From: DATARR01 sp036376245
GTDB taxonomy: Bacteria; Acidobacteriota; Thermoanaerobaculia; Multivoradales; UBA5704
DNA length: 64,000 nucleotides
Direction: 5' to 3'
NCBI GenBank assembly: GCA_036376245.1
Contig: DASVAS010000088.1
Span: 51,489-115,488, forward strand
The notes beneath the pieces were generated by a model that was given only the letters and a program-made list of their open reading frames with translations, made no database searches and was not told the DNA's origin. The translations under genes and the position numbers were made by a program. Positions 1-7,435 of the stretch are shown here, one piece after another; the first letter of the stretch is position 1; the number at the start of each line of letters is the position of its first letter.

Positions 1-1191
1 TTCGCGATCCTGAAGGCGCAGCTCGAAGATCCGCCGGTGCCGCCCGGCTCCGTGGTGACCGGGGTTCCCGAGTGGCTCGACCGCGCCGTCCTGAAGACGC
101 TGGAGAAGGAGCCGGCCGCGCGGTTCCAGACGGTGGAAGAGCTCCGCGCCCTGCTGGTCCGCGAGATGGGAACGGCCGCCGCGACCACCGCCGACGCCAC
201 CGAAGAGCTGCCGACGCTGATCCTGCCGCCCCGGCCGACGCCGCCGCCGGTCTCCTCGCCGGAGACGATCGAAACGGACCGGCCGCGTCTCGCCTCGACG
301 CCCACACCTCCTCCGCCGCCCTTGCCGCCGCTGCCCGTGATGTCAGCCCCCGTGCCCGTGGCTCCCGCCGGGACGTCCTACCGGCCCGTGGAGGCGCCGG
401 GCGGGAAGAAAGGGCTGATCGCCGCGGCGCTGGTTCTCGTCCTGGTCGTGGCGGGGGTCTTCCTGTGGAGACGGCAAGAGGAGCCTCAGCCCGCCGCCGG
501 TCCCGCCGCTCCTCCGGCGAGCGTTCCAACGGGGACTCCGGCCCAGGTCTCGGCGCCCCTCGTGCCGACGCCGGTCCCGGCGGCCCCCGCGACGGAGAAC
601 AAGGCGGACCTTCAGCCGTCCCAACCGCTTCCCTCTTCGAAGCAGGAGAGGCCGCGCCCCGCCGCTCCCACACCCGCGCCGCAGACCTTGCCGGAACCGG
701 AGACGACCGAGCGGTCCCAGCCTCCCGCTCCCGCCGAGCCTGAGCCCACGGTGGAAGCCCCGGCCCCGGCGGAGCCTTCATCGGACGGCGAATTCCCGAT
801 CGACGAGTTGCGCCGGCTCGGCGGCGAGTTGGTCGCCGAGAGCGGACACCTGATTGAGGTCTACGAGACCTTCCTCGAAGAGAAGGAGGACGGCGGCGCG
901 GAGATCACCGCGGCGGACGAGAAGCTCCAGGAAGAGATGGAAGCGCTCCTCGAAACGGCCGAACGCTTCAACAAGCGGGTCAAGGACGGCGTCCTCGGCC
1001 GCAACAAGGAACGCCTGAAGACCGCCGAGGGCCGGGACGAGGTGAAGCGCCGCGCCCGCGAGATGGCCCTGGCCGCCGCCAAAGTCGAGGCACTGATGGC
1101 CGAGACACGGCCCGGTCCCGCCGTCAAGCAGAGCTGGCAGGAAGTCCGCCGCCGCTGGGAGCGGGTGGCGCGGATCTTCGGAGTGCGCTGA
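1..1191 (+). CDS. Serine/threonine protein kinase, C-terminal part (5' end outside window)
   Basis: The reading frame is open from the first base, so the gene begins upstream. The first ~45 visible residues (WLDRAVLKTLEKEPAARFQT, then VEELRALL) match the last helices of Hanks-type bacterial Ser/Thr kinases, where 'KxxxKxPxxRFQxxxEL' closes the catalytic domain. A proline-rich linker follows, then one membrane segment around bases 412-468 (LIAAALVLVLVVAGVFLW), a Pro/Ala-rich extracytoplasmic stretch, and a charged, probably helical C-terminal region. This is the usual PknB-like layout: cytoplasmic kinase, single membrane anchor, external part. The catalytic residues are not in the window, so activity cannot be judged. 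The external domain matches no sensor family that I recognise. Confidence 0.85.
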   Translation, partial: FAILKAQLEDPPVPPGSVVTGVPEWLDRAVLKTLEKEPAARFQTVEELRALLVREMGTAAATTADATEELPTLILPPRPTPPPVSSPETIETDRPRLASTPTPPPPPLPPLPVMSAPVPVAPAGTSYRPVEAPGGKKGLIAAALVLVLVVAGVFLWRRQEEPQPAAGPAAPPASVPTGTPAQVSAPLVPTPVPAAPATENKADLQPSQPLPSSKQERPRPAAPTPAPQTLPEPETTERSQPPAPAEPEPTVEAPAPAEPSSDGEFPIDELRRLGGELVAESGHLIEVYETFLEEKEDGGAEITAADEKLQEEMEALLETAERFNKRVKDGVLGRNKERLKTAEGRDEVKRRAREMALAAAKVEALMAETRPGPAVKQSWQEVRRRWERVARIFGVR

Positions 1192-1201
1192 GGGCCAGCC
1201 C

Positions 1202-1993
1202 TCAGTTCGAGGGCTGCAGTCGCAGGAACACGTCCTCGTCCAGAAGAGCGAAGCTCTCGGGACCGTCCGTGTGGTGCCACAGGTGCCGGGCCCGCTGGAA
1301 CGCCTCCTCGGCTCCCGCCACGTCCCCGGCGGTCCTGCGGGCGTCGCCCATGAACGCCCAGGCGTACCCCTGGAGCCGCGAACGCCAGCGGTCGTTCCCC
1401 GGCACAAGGGCCGCCACCATCAGAGCCAGCTCCGCGATCTCCTGCGCCTGGATCGGATCGTTCGGCGCCACCTCCTCACACTCCTGACAGATCCGCTCGA
1501 CCAGGGCCCAGCTCTTGAACTCCCGCCCCTCCTTGACCAGGAGGCGGCGGTCCTGGGGTGAGAAGGGCTGGAGAGTGCTCCACAGCTCCTCCGCCTCGGC
1601 TCTCTCCTTTTCGGGTTCCTTGGCCAGCTCCTTCTCGTCCAGGTCTTCCAGGTCGCCCAGCAGCTCGATCAGGGCGATCTTGAGGGAGGCGGCCACGGCC
1701 CAGGCCAGATCCTCGGCGATGGTCGTGCTCTCCACGTCCAGGTCCGCCGCGGCGACCCGCACCATGTGGATCATGCGCAGGACGTCCTCGAACAGGAATG
1801 ACGGCACCCCCGTGGCCTTCAGGAGCCGCTCCACGGTCTTGGGAGAGGGCTTCTTCCGCCCCAGCTCGTAGAGGGAAATCAGGCTTTTGTCCATCCCCGC
1901 CGCCCTCGCCAGCTCGGTCTGATTCCAGCCCCGGAAAACGCGCAGGAAGCTGATGGCGACCTTCAGATCCTCGGGGTCCTCCCTTTTCTTCAT
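1202..1993 (-). CDS. XRE-family helix-turn-helix regulator with TPR-like C-terminus
   Basis: A 263-residue protein. Residues ~12-65 form an XRE/Cro-type HTH (FRGWNQTELARAAGMDKSLI, then SLYELGRKKPS). The rest is helical and ends in a segment (LQGYAWAFMGDARRTAGDVA, then GAEEAFQRARHLW) that reads as one TPR hairpin. The ATG at 1993 has a GAGGAGAG ribosome site just upstream. It is a shorter paralogue of the regulator at 2532-4004: both share 'RRLLVxEGREFxxWAL' and 'QGYAWAFxGxARR'. It stands divergently from the secreted Cys-rich protein at 2141. HTH plus TPR resembles the RRNPP peptide-sensing regulators in architecture. A peptide-sensing role is inference. Confidence 0.85.
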   Translation of the reverse strand: MKKREDPEDLKVAISFLRVFRGWNQTELARAAGMDKSLISLYELGRKKPSPKTVERLLKATGVPSFLFEDVLRMIHMVRVAAADLDVESTTIAEDLAWAVAASLKIALIELLGDLEDLDEKELAKEPEKERAEAEELWSTLQPFSPQDRRLLVKEGREFKSWALVERICQECEEVAPNDPIQAQEIAELALMVAALVPGNDRWRSRLQGYAWAFMGDARRTAGDVAGAEEAFQRARHLWHHTDGPESFALLDEDVFLRLQPSN

Positions 1994-2140
1994 CTCGGTC
2001 TCTCCTCGTCTGCGAACGACATTGTCGATCTCGGGAGTAGATTATTACACACCTTGGGATAGACACTGTGTTCCCGGGAGACGCGCCCATGGCGGCCAAG
2101 GAGGCCACCCTCGGAGCGCCCTCTTCGAAAGGAGACCGAC
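1994..2140. promoter_or_regulatory. Divergent promoter region with a small palindrome
   Basis: This 147-bp gap separates the divergent starts of the XRE regulator and the Cys-rich secreted protein. It has an AT-rich patch at 2038-2049 and the perfect palindrome ACACTGTGT at 2063-2071, followed by CCCGGG. It must carry both promoters. The palindrome is a possible operator, but this is not shown by anything else in the sequence. Confidence 0.35.
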
Positions 2141-2482
2141 ATGTCTCGTATCTCGACCTCGAAGCTCGCCCTCGTCCTGCTCCTCGCCACCCTCCTGACC
2201 CCCGCCACGGGATGGTCCGCCGGACGCCGTTTCTCCAGCGACGATTCCGCGGCACGGATCTTCACCATCGAGAACCCCCTCGTCGTGTTCTGGAGCTACA
2301 TCGTCGGTTTCTGGGATAAGGAAGGGTGCGGGATTGATCCAGATGGCTGTGCGGCTCCCAATGGTTGTGGGATTGATCCACACGGAGGTTGCACCCCGAA
2401 CACCAGCACGACTGGAACGACCACCAATCAAGACGCGGGCTGTGGACTCGACCCCGATGGACGCTGCCTGACCGGCAACTGA
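2141..2482 (+). CDS. Small secreted protein with CGxDPxG repeats
   Basis: A 113-residue protein with a clear Sec signal peptide (residues 1-27: KLALVLLLATLLTPATGWSA). After a hydrophobic linker it carries three short Cys-bracketed repeats: CGIDPDGC, CGIDPHGGC and CGLDPDGRC. Each is C-G-(I/L)-D-P-(D/H)-G-(x)-C, with a Thr/Asn-rich spacer before the third. The Cys pairs suggest three disulfide loops, and Asp-x-Asp-Gly could bind a metal. Both ideas are inference. The ATG at 2141 has GGAG 7 bases upstream. The gene lies between two paralogous HTH-TPR regulators. I do not recognise a named family. It could be a signalling peptide, a surface protein or a toxin-like product. Confidence 0.7.
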   Translation: MSRISTSKLALVLLLATLLTPATGWSAGRRFSSDDSAARIFTIENPLVVFWSYIVGFWDKEGCGIDPDGCAAPNGCGIDPHGGCTPNTSTTGTTTNQDAGCGLDPDGRCLTGN

Positions 2483-2531
2483 CCGGAGTCGCTGATTAGT
2501 TGGCCGGGGCCTATTCAGGCTCCGGCCCATT

Positions 2532-4004
2532 TCAGGCCTCAAACTTCAGCCCAGGCTGATGTCTAGCTCTTCGGAGATATTCAGCAAGGCGGCGCGCCAA
2601 TTCAACCGTAGCGGTGTGGTTTTCAACGGACTCACAAAAAAGACTTAACGCTGCCAGAGCTTCGCGGTGGACACCTTGCGCACGGAAGATCGGGGCCATC
2701 TCCCTGGCCAGGACCTGGACCTCTCCTCCTAAGCCAGCTTCCAGGTAGAGCACCGCCAATTCCAGTGAGACCAGCGCCGTGTCATAGGCGAGATTGCGAG
2801 AGATAAACTCCCCGCGTACTTGTTCCAATGCAGTAATCGCTGCAGGTCGTCCGCCGGAAGCGACGGCGATTCGCCCCTCAAGCCAGAGCAACCGAACAAG
2901 ATCCAACTCGTTTCCCAGATTCAAGGCTAGCTCTCGGATCTCGGGTATTAGGGCGCTGGCCCGCTGATACCTTCCCAAATGGCAAAGGTTGACGGCCAGG
3001 TTAAACTTCAGAACGCAGAACAATCTAGGCTCGCTCTGATCATTAACGGCATCGGCGGCATGGGTCAGTGCGTCGATCGCCCGTTCATACTCGCCCATCT
3101 GCTCCAAGGTGAAGGCCTTCTTCAAGAGAATTCGTCCTTCATCCCCAGACTGCTGCATCAAAGCACGATCAAGCAGACCCAAGGCTTCGGACAACCGTCG
3201 CTGATCGCGCCTGAGGGAGGCTTCAAGATCCAACAGACGCCACTCCGAAAGCACCTTGGCCTCTCCACCGTTGGCCTCGGCTCCCCATAAATCCCACGCA
3301 CGTATGAAAGCTTCTTCCGCTCCCGGTAGATCGTTTGCCACTCGACGCGCATTCCCCACAAATGCCCAGGCATAGCCTTGAACCTGAGAACACCAGCGTT
3401 CTTCTCCGGTAACTCTGACGGCAACTCTCAAGGCTAAATCAGCCAAGTCCATAGCCCGCTCCGCGTCCGCTGCAGCCGCCCTCCCGCTCTCCGCGCACAG
3501 CTTTTCGCATAGAGCCCAGGTCCGGAACTCCCGCCCCCCCTCGACCAGCACCCGCCGCTCCCGGGGCGAGTACTGCTTCAGCCGCTCCCAGAGGTCCTCC
3601 GCCTCCTTCCGGGCCTGGCGGATCTTCCTGGCCTGGAGGAAACGGACCATCTCGTTCCGGGTCCTCTCCCCGGTCCATCGTGCGGCCAGCGCCGCAGCCC
3701 GCCGGGCGAGACGGCTCTCGGCCGCATTGAGATCGGCCGGGGAGCCGGACGTCTCCATTCCCTCTTCCGGCCGGATGAACCCCGCGCAGAAGATCGACAC
3801 CTCCGTGGCCTCGGGCTCCATGCCCAGAGCGGCGGCCAGCTTGTCGAGCTTCGGGCGGGAGAGGGCTCTCCTCCCCTTCTCATAGTCCGAGAGCACGCTG
3901 CTCGGGATTCCAGTCGCCTTCGCCAGATCCTTCTGGGTCCAGCCCCGGGCGCTCCGCAGCAGCGTCAGGGTCAAACTCAAGGCAGGGGGCATGGTTCTGG
4001 CCAT
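2532..4004 (-). CDS. XRE-family HTH regulator with TPR repeats (long form)
   Basis: A 490-residue protein from the ATG at 4004, chosen because GAGGAG lies directly upstream. The frame stays open to 4103, but that extension has no ribosome site. Residues ~10-65 are an XRE HTH (RGWTQKDLAKATGIPSSVLS, then DYEKGRRALSRPKL). Residues ~200-470 are degenerate TPR units (YAWAFVGNARRVANDLPGAE, then EAFIRAWDLW; DEGRILLKKAFTLEQMGEYE, then RAIDALTHAA). It is homologous along its N-terminal half to the regulator at 1202-1993 and contains further TPRs that the shorter copy lacks. The peptide gene at 2141 lies between the two. The architecture resembles PlcR/Rgg-type peptide receptors. The ligand is unknown. 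Confidence 0.85.
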   Translation of the reverse strand: MARTMPPALSLTLTLLRSARGWTQKDLAKATGIPSSVLSDYEKGRRALSRPKLDKLAAALGMEPEATEVSIFCAGFIRPEEGMETSGSPADLNAAESRLARRAAALAARWTGERTRNEMVRFLQARKIRQARKEAEDLWERLKQYSPRERRVLVEGGREFRTWALCEKLCAESGRAAAADAERAMDLADLALRVAVRVTGEERWCSQVQGYAWAFVGNARRVANDLPGAEEAFIRAWDLWGAEANGGEAKVLSEWRLLDLEASLRRDQRRLSEALGLLDRALMQQSGDEGRILLKKAFTLEQMGEYERAIDALTHAADAVNDQSEPRLFCVLKFNLAVNLCHLGRYQRASALIPEIRELALNLGNELDLVRLLWLEGRIAVASGGRPAAITALEQVRGEFISRNLAYDTALVSLELAVLYLEAGLGGEVQVLAREMAPIFRAQGVHREALAALSLFCESVENHTATVELARRLAEYLRRARHQPGLKFEA

Positions 4005-4196
4005 TCTTCTCCTCGTGTTCTTGTTCCGCAAATAGTACAGTGCTTTTAGCATCTTTTGCGTGACGAGAATAGAAGATAGCTGTCCTCGACCCGAAAAAAC
4101 CACCCCCCAGGGTCATAACTGTTGATTTTTCGTCGGCTGACGCTTCGGCCCGCGCGGAGTTGGCTTACCGTTTCCGCGTCACGGAGAGGAGACGCG

Positions 4197-4457
4197 ATGC
4201 CGGACTGGAAGGCTGAGACGAAGGCGCAGCTTCAGGACGTTGTGCGGGAGTTGGAGGCCATCCAATATCGTCTTCTGGGGCTGGCCGCCAGCCTTCGCTC
4301 GCCTCGGGACGAGACGGCCCGTCTTCTAGGGGGAGAGGAGCCGGAGAACATGGCGGAGACCCGTTCGGCCATCGAATGCGTGCTGGTAGACCGTCTCGCC
4401 CCGGCCGTCCAGGATCTGGTGGCCGCGGCGGAGGGCATGGCAGGGGAGGGGAGGTAG
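4197..4457 (+). CDS. Small hypothetical helical protein
   Basis: An 86-residue protein read from the ATG at 4197, which has GGAGAGGAG immediately upstream. The longer frame from 4122 lacks such a site. It is charged and probably helical (LQDVVRELEAIQYRLLGLAA), with no signal peptide, Cys or known motif. It is the first plus-strand gene after the regulator pair and ends 20 bp before a 37-bp perfect hairpin. I do not recognise a family. Confidence 0.5.
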   Translation: MPDWKAETKAQLQDVVRELEAIQYRLLGLAASLRSPRDETARLLGGEEPENMAETRSAIECVLVDRLAPAVQDLVAAAEGMAGEGR

Positions 4458-4477
4458 GAGTCCGCTAGAAATACCAA

Positions 4478-4591
4478 CCTCGAGGACCTGAAGGACATAA
4501 GGGACCTAAAGGACGAAAGGGAGGTTAGAGTTGCCGTCCTTACAAGTCGTTTATGTCCTTTAGGTCCCTTATGTCCTTCAGGTCCTCGAGG
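4478..4591. repeat. Long hairpin with 9-base periodic arms (copy 1)
   Basis: A perfect 37-bp inverted repeat (4478-4514 and 4555-4591) around a 40-base loop. The arms are themselves a tandem nonamer close to AAGGACCTA (GAGGACCTG, AAGGACATA, AGGGACCTA, then AAGGAC). It lies between two plus-strand genes. Four more elements of the same design occur at 5866, 46790, 57980 and 62691. It may terminate or insulate transcripts, or it may be a non-autonomous repeat. Confidence 0.85.
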
Positions 4592-4671
4592 TCCTTTCTT
4601 CCTCTACACACTCCCAGGGGAATACCCATCCTCCCGCCGCGTTTACAGTTTTGCTTCCGGGAGGCCCCTCC

Positions 4672-5850
4672 GTGCCCGACTCCAGTGACCGCGACGTACG
4701 CATCCGCCAGGCCCTCCAGTTCCTCGCCGACGAGATCCGGGACCGTATCGCCCGCCATCCCCTGGGCCACCTCGTGGCCGGCCGTGGCGAGAAGATCGAC
4801 CTGCGCCTGAGCCTTCCCACGATCTTCAAGGACGGGCAACTCGAAAAAACAAGCCGGGACGCCTCCGAGTCCATCCAGGAGGCGGTCCAGGTCCTTCTTC
4901 ATCACAATGCCGTGTTCCAGCCGGGGCGGGTCCTCTGCCTGCGCTGCGAGACGTCCACCTGCGAGCACGCCGCGCCTACGGACAGCCGGCAGGTCTTCGC
5001 CGGCTGGGGCAAGACGGGCATCCCCCGTTTCGTGGACTTCGGCCAATGGCTGCTGGAGCGCCGCGACCCACGAGTGGACCTCCTCTATCGGGAGCCTTCC
5101 CCTCTGGTGGTGACCGTGGTCCCGGAGGCCGACCTCGTGGGCGGGTTGATCGAGGTCTTCCGGCAGCGGGAGGGGAGCTACCGCGTCCACGGACAGGTGA
5201 CCGCCGGCTGGTATCGGGCGCCGGACCGGTCCGGTCTCGCGGGAGTCCGGCAGCCGCTGGCGGTCTCGCTGCAGGTGGTCTCTTCCCGGTCGCGGCGCCT
5301 GCGCCAGCGGTTCGGGGTGAACGTGATCGGCGTAGGGCCGGGCGGCGAGCCGCTGGAGAACCTCTACGACCGCATCGGCGCGATTCCCTGGGGAGACGCC
5401 GTGCGCTGGGCCCAGAGCGCCCTCTCGGGGATCGAGGCCAAGCTGGAGCGTTCCCGCATGCCGAAGGAGGTGCTGGAGCAGCGGCTGGAGGGGATCGTCC
5501 AGGGCATGGCCCGGCGGCTGGAGAAGGACTGGCGGGGCAAGGAGCGCCGGACGGTCCACGGCCAGCAGCGCCACGCCGAGGGGGACCGCCCGACCCGCAT
5601 GGCCCTGACCGATCTCGCCCGGGCCAAGCCCGAGAACCTCCTCTTCGACACGCGCCGGGAGACCCTGGTCGTGGTGGGAGACCGGGGCCGGGCGCACGTC
5701 TTCAACCTGGCCGGGAAGCTGGTGACCTCCGTCCGCTACAACCCCGCCTCGATCGAGAAGCGCCGGCAGACCGGCATCTGGCGGCCGGCGGCCGCCGAGG
5801 AGGTGCGGACGGTGCGGGAGCGGGTGGAGGCGGGGCCAGTGGAGGCGTAG
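4672..5850 (+). CDS. Conserved hypothetical protein with a SWIM-like Cys/His cluster
   Basis: A 392-residue soluble protein. I chose the GTG at 4672 because GGGAGG precedes it by 7 bases. A TTG at 4651 in the same frame lacks a site. Residues ~85-100 contain C-x2-C-x4-C-x-H (CLRCETSTCEH), reminiscent of the SWIM zinc knuckle CxCxnCxH but with different first spacing. The middle of the protein (FVDFGQWLLERRDPRVDLLY) and the charged C-terminal half match nothing I can name. No membrane segment or signal is seen. Periodic hairpins lie on both sides. Function unknown; zinc binding is inference. Confidence 0.6.
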   Translation: MPDSSDRDVRIRQALQFLADEIRDRIARHPLGHLVAGRGEKIDLRLSLPTIFKDGQLEKTSRDASESIQEAVQVLLHHNAVFQPGRVLCLRCETSTCEHAAPTDSRQVFAGWGKTGIPRFVDFGQWLLERRDPRVDLLYREPSPLVVTVVPEADLVGGLIEVFRQREGSYRVHGQVTAGWYRAPDRSGLAGVRQPLAVSLQVVSSRSRRLRQRFGVNVIGVGPGGEPLENLYDRIGAIPWGDAVRWAQSALSGIEAKLERSRMPKEVLEQRLEGIVQGMARRLEKDWRGKERRTVHGQQRHAEGDRPTRMALTDLARAKPENLLFDTRRETLVVVGDRGRAHVFNLAGKLVTSVRYNPASIEKRRQTGIWRPAAAEEVRTVRERVEAGPVEA

Positions 5851-5865
5851 GCCCCTGGAGAGGAA

Positions 5866-5949
5866 AAGGACACCAAGGACACCAAGGACAGAGGACGCTG
5901 TCTCTGTCCTTGGTGTCCTTGGTGTCCTTGGTGTCCCTGGTGTCCTTTT
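5866..5949. repeat. Hairpin with 9-base periodic arms (copy 2)
   Basis: The left arm 5866-5892 and right arm 5903-5929 are perfect 27-bp complements built from the nonamer AAGGACACC. Two further units of the right-arm kind extend to 5949. It sits between a plus-strand and a minus-strand gene that converge, so a two-way terminator role would fit. Confidence 0.85.
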
Positions 5950-5961
5950 CTGCTTTCTCCC

Positions 5962-6486
5962 TCACCGCGCCGTCAGCAACGGATACGGGTTCCGCGCCTC
6001 CCCACCCGCGTAGATCCCGTAGTGCAGATGGGTAGGCGTCCCCCTGGCGTTGCCGCTATCTCCCACATACCCGAGGGTCACCCCCGCCTCGACCCAGTCG
6101 CCGACGGTGGGGGGCGCCCAGTCGTCGAGATGGGCGTAGTAGTGATACCAGCCCGCCGGCCCCACGACCGTGACCGTCTTGCCCCCCAGCCGGTTCAATC
6201 CTTTGCGGACCACCACTCCCGGGGTGGCCGAAAGCACGGGCGTTCCCCGGCGGGCGAAGATGTCGATCCCCTCGTGGGCGCGCCCTTCGGAACGCTGGGC
6301 GCCCCAGGTGTTGGCGAGCTCGTCCGGGTGGATGCCCTGGACCGGCACCGGCAGGTTGGCGGGAGGCGGCTCGCGGAGGAGCCTGACCACCCGCACGGCG
6401 TTCTTGAGGTAGGGATAGGCCCAGATCAGCAGCAGGACGAGCAGCCCCAGCCAGGCCAGCCGCGCGAGAATCCGCCGCCGCTTCAT
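5962..6486 (-). CDS. M23-family metallopeptidase, membrane-anchored
   Basis: A 174-residue protein taken from the ATG at 6486 (MKRRRILARLAW), which puts a positively charged N-terminus directly before one membrane segment (WLGLLVLLLIWAYPYL). The open frame continues to 6552 without added features. The catalytic domain carries the LytM/M23 zinc motifs HEGID (HxxxD) and HLH (THLHYGIY). A typical 'GTPVLSATPGVV' turn and the 'YVGDSGNARGTPTHLHYGIY' ending are also present. It is likely a peptidoglycan-cleaving or regulatory LytM protein in the envelope. It is short for the family and has only the minimal domain. Confidence 0.88.
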   Translation of the reverse strand: MKRRRILARLAWLGLLVLLLIWAYPYLKNAVRVVRLLREPPPANLPVPVQGIHPDELANTWGAQRSEGRAHEGIDIFARRGTPVLSATPGVVVRKGLNRLGGKTVTVVGPAGWYHYYAHLDDWAPPTVGDWVEAGVTLGYVGDSGNARGTPTHLHYGIYAGGEARNPYPLLTAR

Positions 6487-6566
6487 GAAAGCCGCCCCGG
6501 AATCCCGATCCGCACCGCCATTCCTCCCCGATCCTGCAACCCGCGTTCCCATAGAATCAGTCTCCC

Positions 6567-7151
6567 ATGACGCGCCTCGCTCTCCTCGCCCTGCTCGCCG
6601 TGGCAGCCTTCCCCGGAGAGGTCCGGGACACTCCGACCGGCAAGGTCTGGGTGGAGATGGTCCCGGTCGGCGCGAACAAGCCGAAGAAGGGAGTCGGCCG
6701 GGGCTGGATCGAGGCGCCGCCGGAGCGGGTCTTCCGGGCGCTGACCGACTACGCCCACTGGCACGAGTTCATGCCCTTCCTGGAGGAGTCCGCCGCGCGG
6801 CCGCAGCCGGACGGCTCGGTGATCGGCGTCCACCTCCTCCGCCTGCCGAGATCCCTGGGAGACCGCCGCTACCGGGTGCGCTTCACCCAGAAGATCGACA
6901 ACGCCCCGAGCGTCCGGACCTGGCGGGTAGCCTGGAAGTTCATTCCCGGCTCCGGCAACTTGAAGGACCACCACGGCTCCTGGACTCTCACGGCCGCCGG
7001 CCCGGGAAGGACGAAGGCCGTTCTCCACCTCGAAACCGACCCTGGAGGCGCCACTCCCCATTGGGCCGTGGACCGCGGCATCTCCAACACCGTACCCTGG
7101 ATCTTCCACGGCCTGCGGCAGCATGTGCGGCGGGGGCGGTATGACAAATGA
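6567..7151 (+). CDS. SRPBCC (START/polyketide-cyclase-like) protein with signal peptide
   Basis: A 194-residue protein with a short hydrophobic N-terminus (MTRLALLALLAVAAFPG), probably a signal peptide. The body reads as an SRPBCC lipid-binding fold: GRGWIEAPPERVFRALTDYA, then HWHEFMPFLEES near the start, and a long C-terminal helix (PHWAVDRGISNTVPWIFHGL). SRPBCC members bind hydrophobic ligands. The ligand here is unknown. It is divergent from the M23 gene across 80 bp, and the next gene downstream begins 98 bp later. Confidence 0.7.
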   Translation: MTRLALLALLAVAAFPGEVRDTPTGKVWVEMVPVGANKPKKGVGRGWIEAPPERVFRALTDYAHWHEFMPFLEESAARPQPDGSVIGVHLLRLPRSLGDRRYRVRFTQKIDNAPSVRTWRVAWKFIPGSGNLKDHHGSWTLTAAGPGRTKAVLHLETDPGGATPHWAVDRGISNTVPWIFHGLRQHVRRGRYDK

Positions 7152-7249
7152 GCCGACCCTTCCTGGTCGTTCCCTTTGCATCCCGTTGGAAAGGGCTTGC
7201 TTTGAGCTCTGTAGTAGAGCATTGTTAGGCAGACCTCCAGGAGGAAGCG
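7152..7249 (+). promoter_or_regulatory. Leader region upstream of the double-glycine peptide gene
   Basis: A 98-bp gap before the peptide start. It holds the short inverted repeat GCTCT-gtagt-AGAGC near 7206-7220 and a strong ribosome site (GGAGG at 7240-7244) 5 bases before the ATG. A promoter is likely here, but I cannot place its boxes with confidence. Confidence 0.3.
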
Positions 7250-7423
7250 ATGAACCGGAATGATCTGGGACGGTTTGAAGAAGACGTCCGCGAAGAGGTG
7301 CAGAACCTCGAAGACTGCGGCGAAGAGCTGACGGATGACGATCTCGACGACGTGTCCGGAGGAGATGACGGCTGGGGCACCGGCACCCCGCCTCCGCCTA
7401 CGGATGGGAGCGGAGGGGGCTAG
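7250..7423 (+). CDS. Short peptide with double-glycine leader (candidate NHLM-type precursor)
   Basis: A 57-residue product from the ATG at 7250 with GGAGG 5 bases upstream. The N-terminal ~38 residues are acidic and helical and end in EELTDDDLDDVSGG, the classic 'ELTxxxLxxVxGG' processing site cut by C39-type peptidase ABC exporters. The predicted released part is about 19 residues, rich in Gly, Pro and Thr (DDGWGTGTPPPP, then TDGSGGG), with no Cys. The leader contains one Cys (LEDCGEEL). A C39-peptidase exporter, a second NHLM-type exporter, HlyD and TolC lie 6-15 kb downstream on the other strand and could export it. This is a RiPP-like or bacteriocin-like precursor by motif. The product is not known. 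Confidence 0.7.
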   Translation: MNRNDLGRFEEDVREEVQNLEDCGEELTDDDLDDVSGGDDGWGTGTPPPPTDGSGGG

Positions 7424-7435
7424 GAATCCTCACGG

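Noticed and set aside
4498..4600. Protein-coding reading of the periodic hairpins (DLKD-like repeats)
   Set aside because: Peptide repeats follow automatically from a 9-base period; stems pair perfectly and no start site is present.
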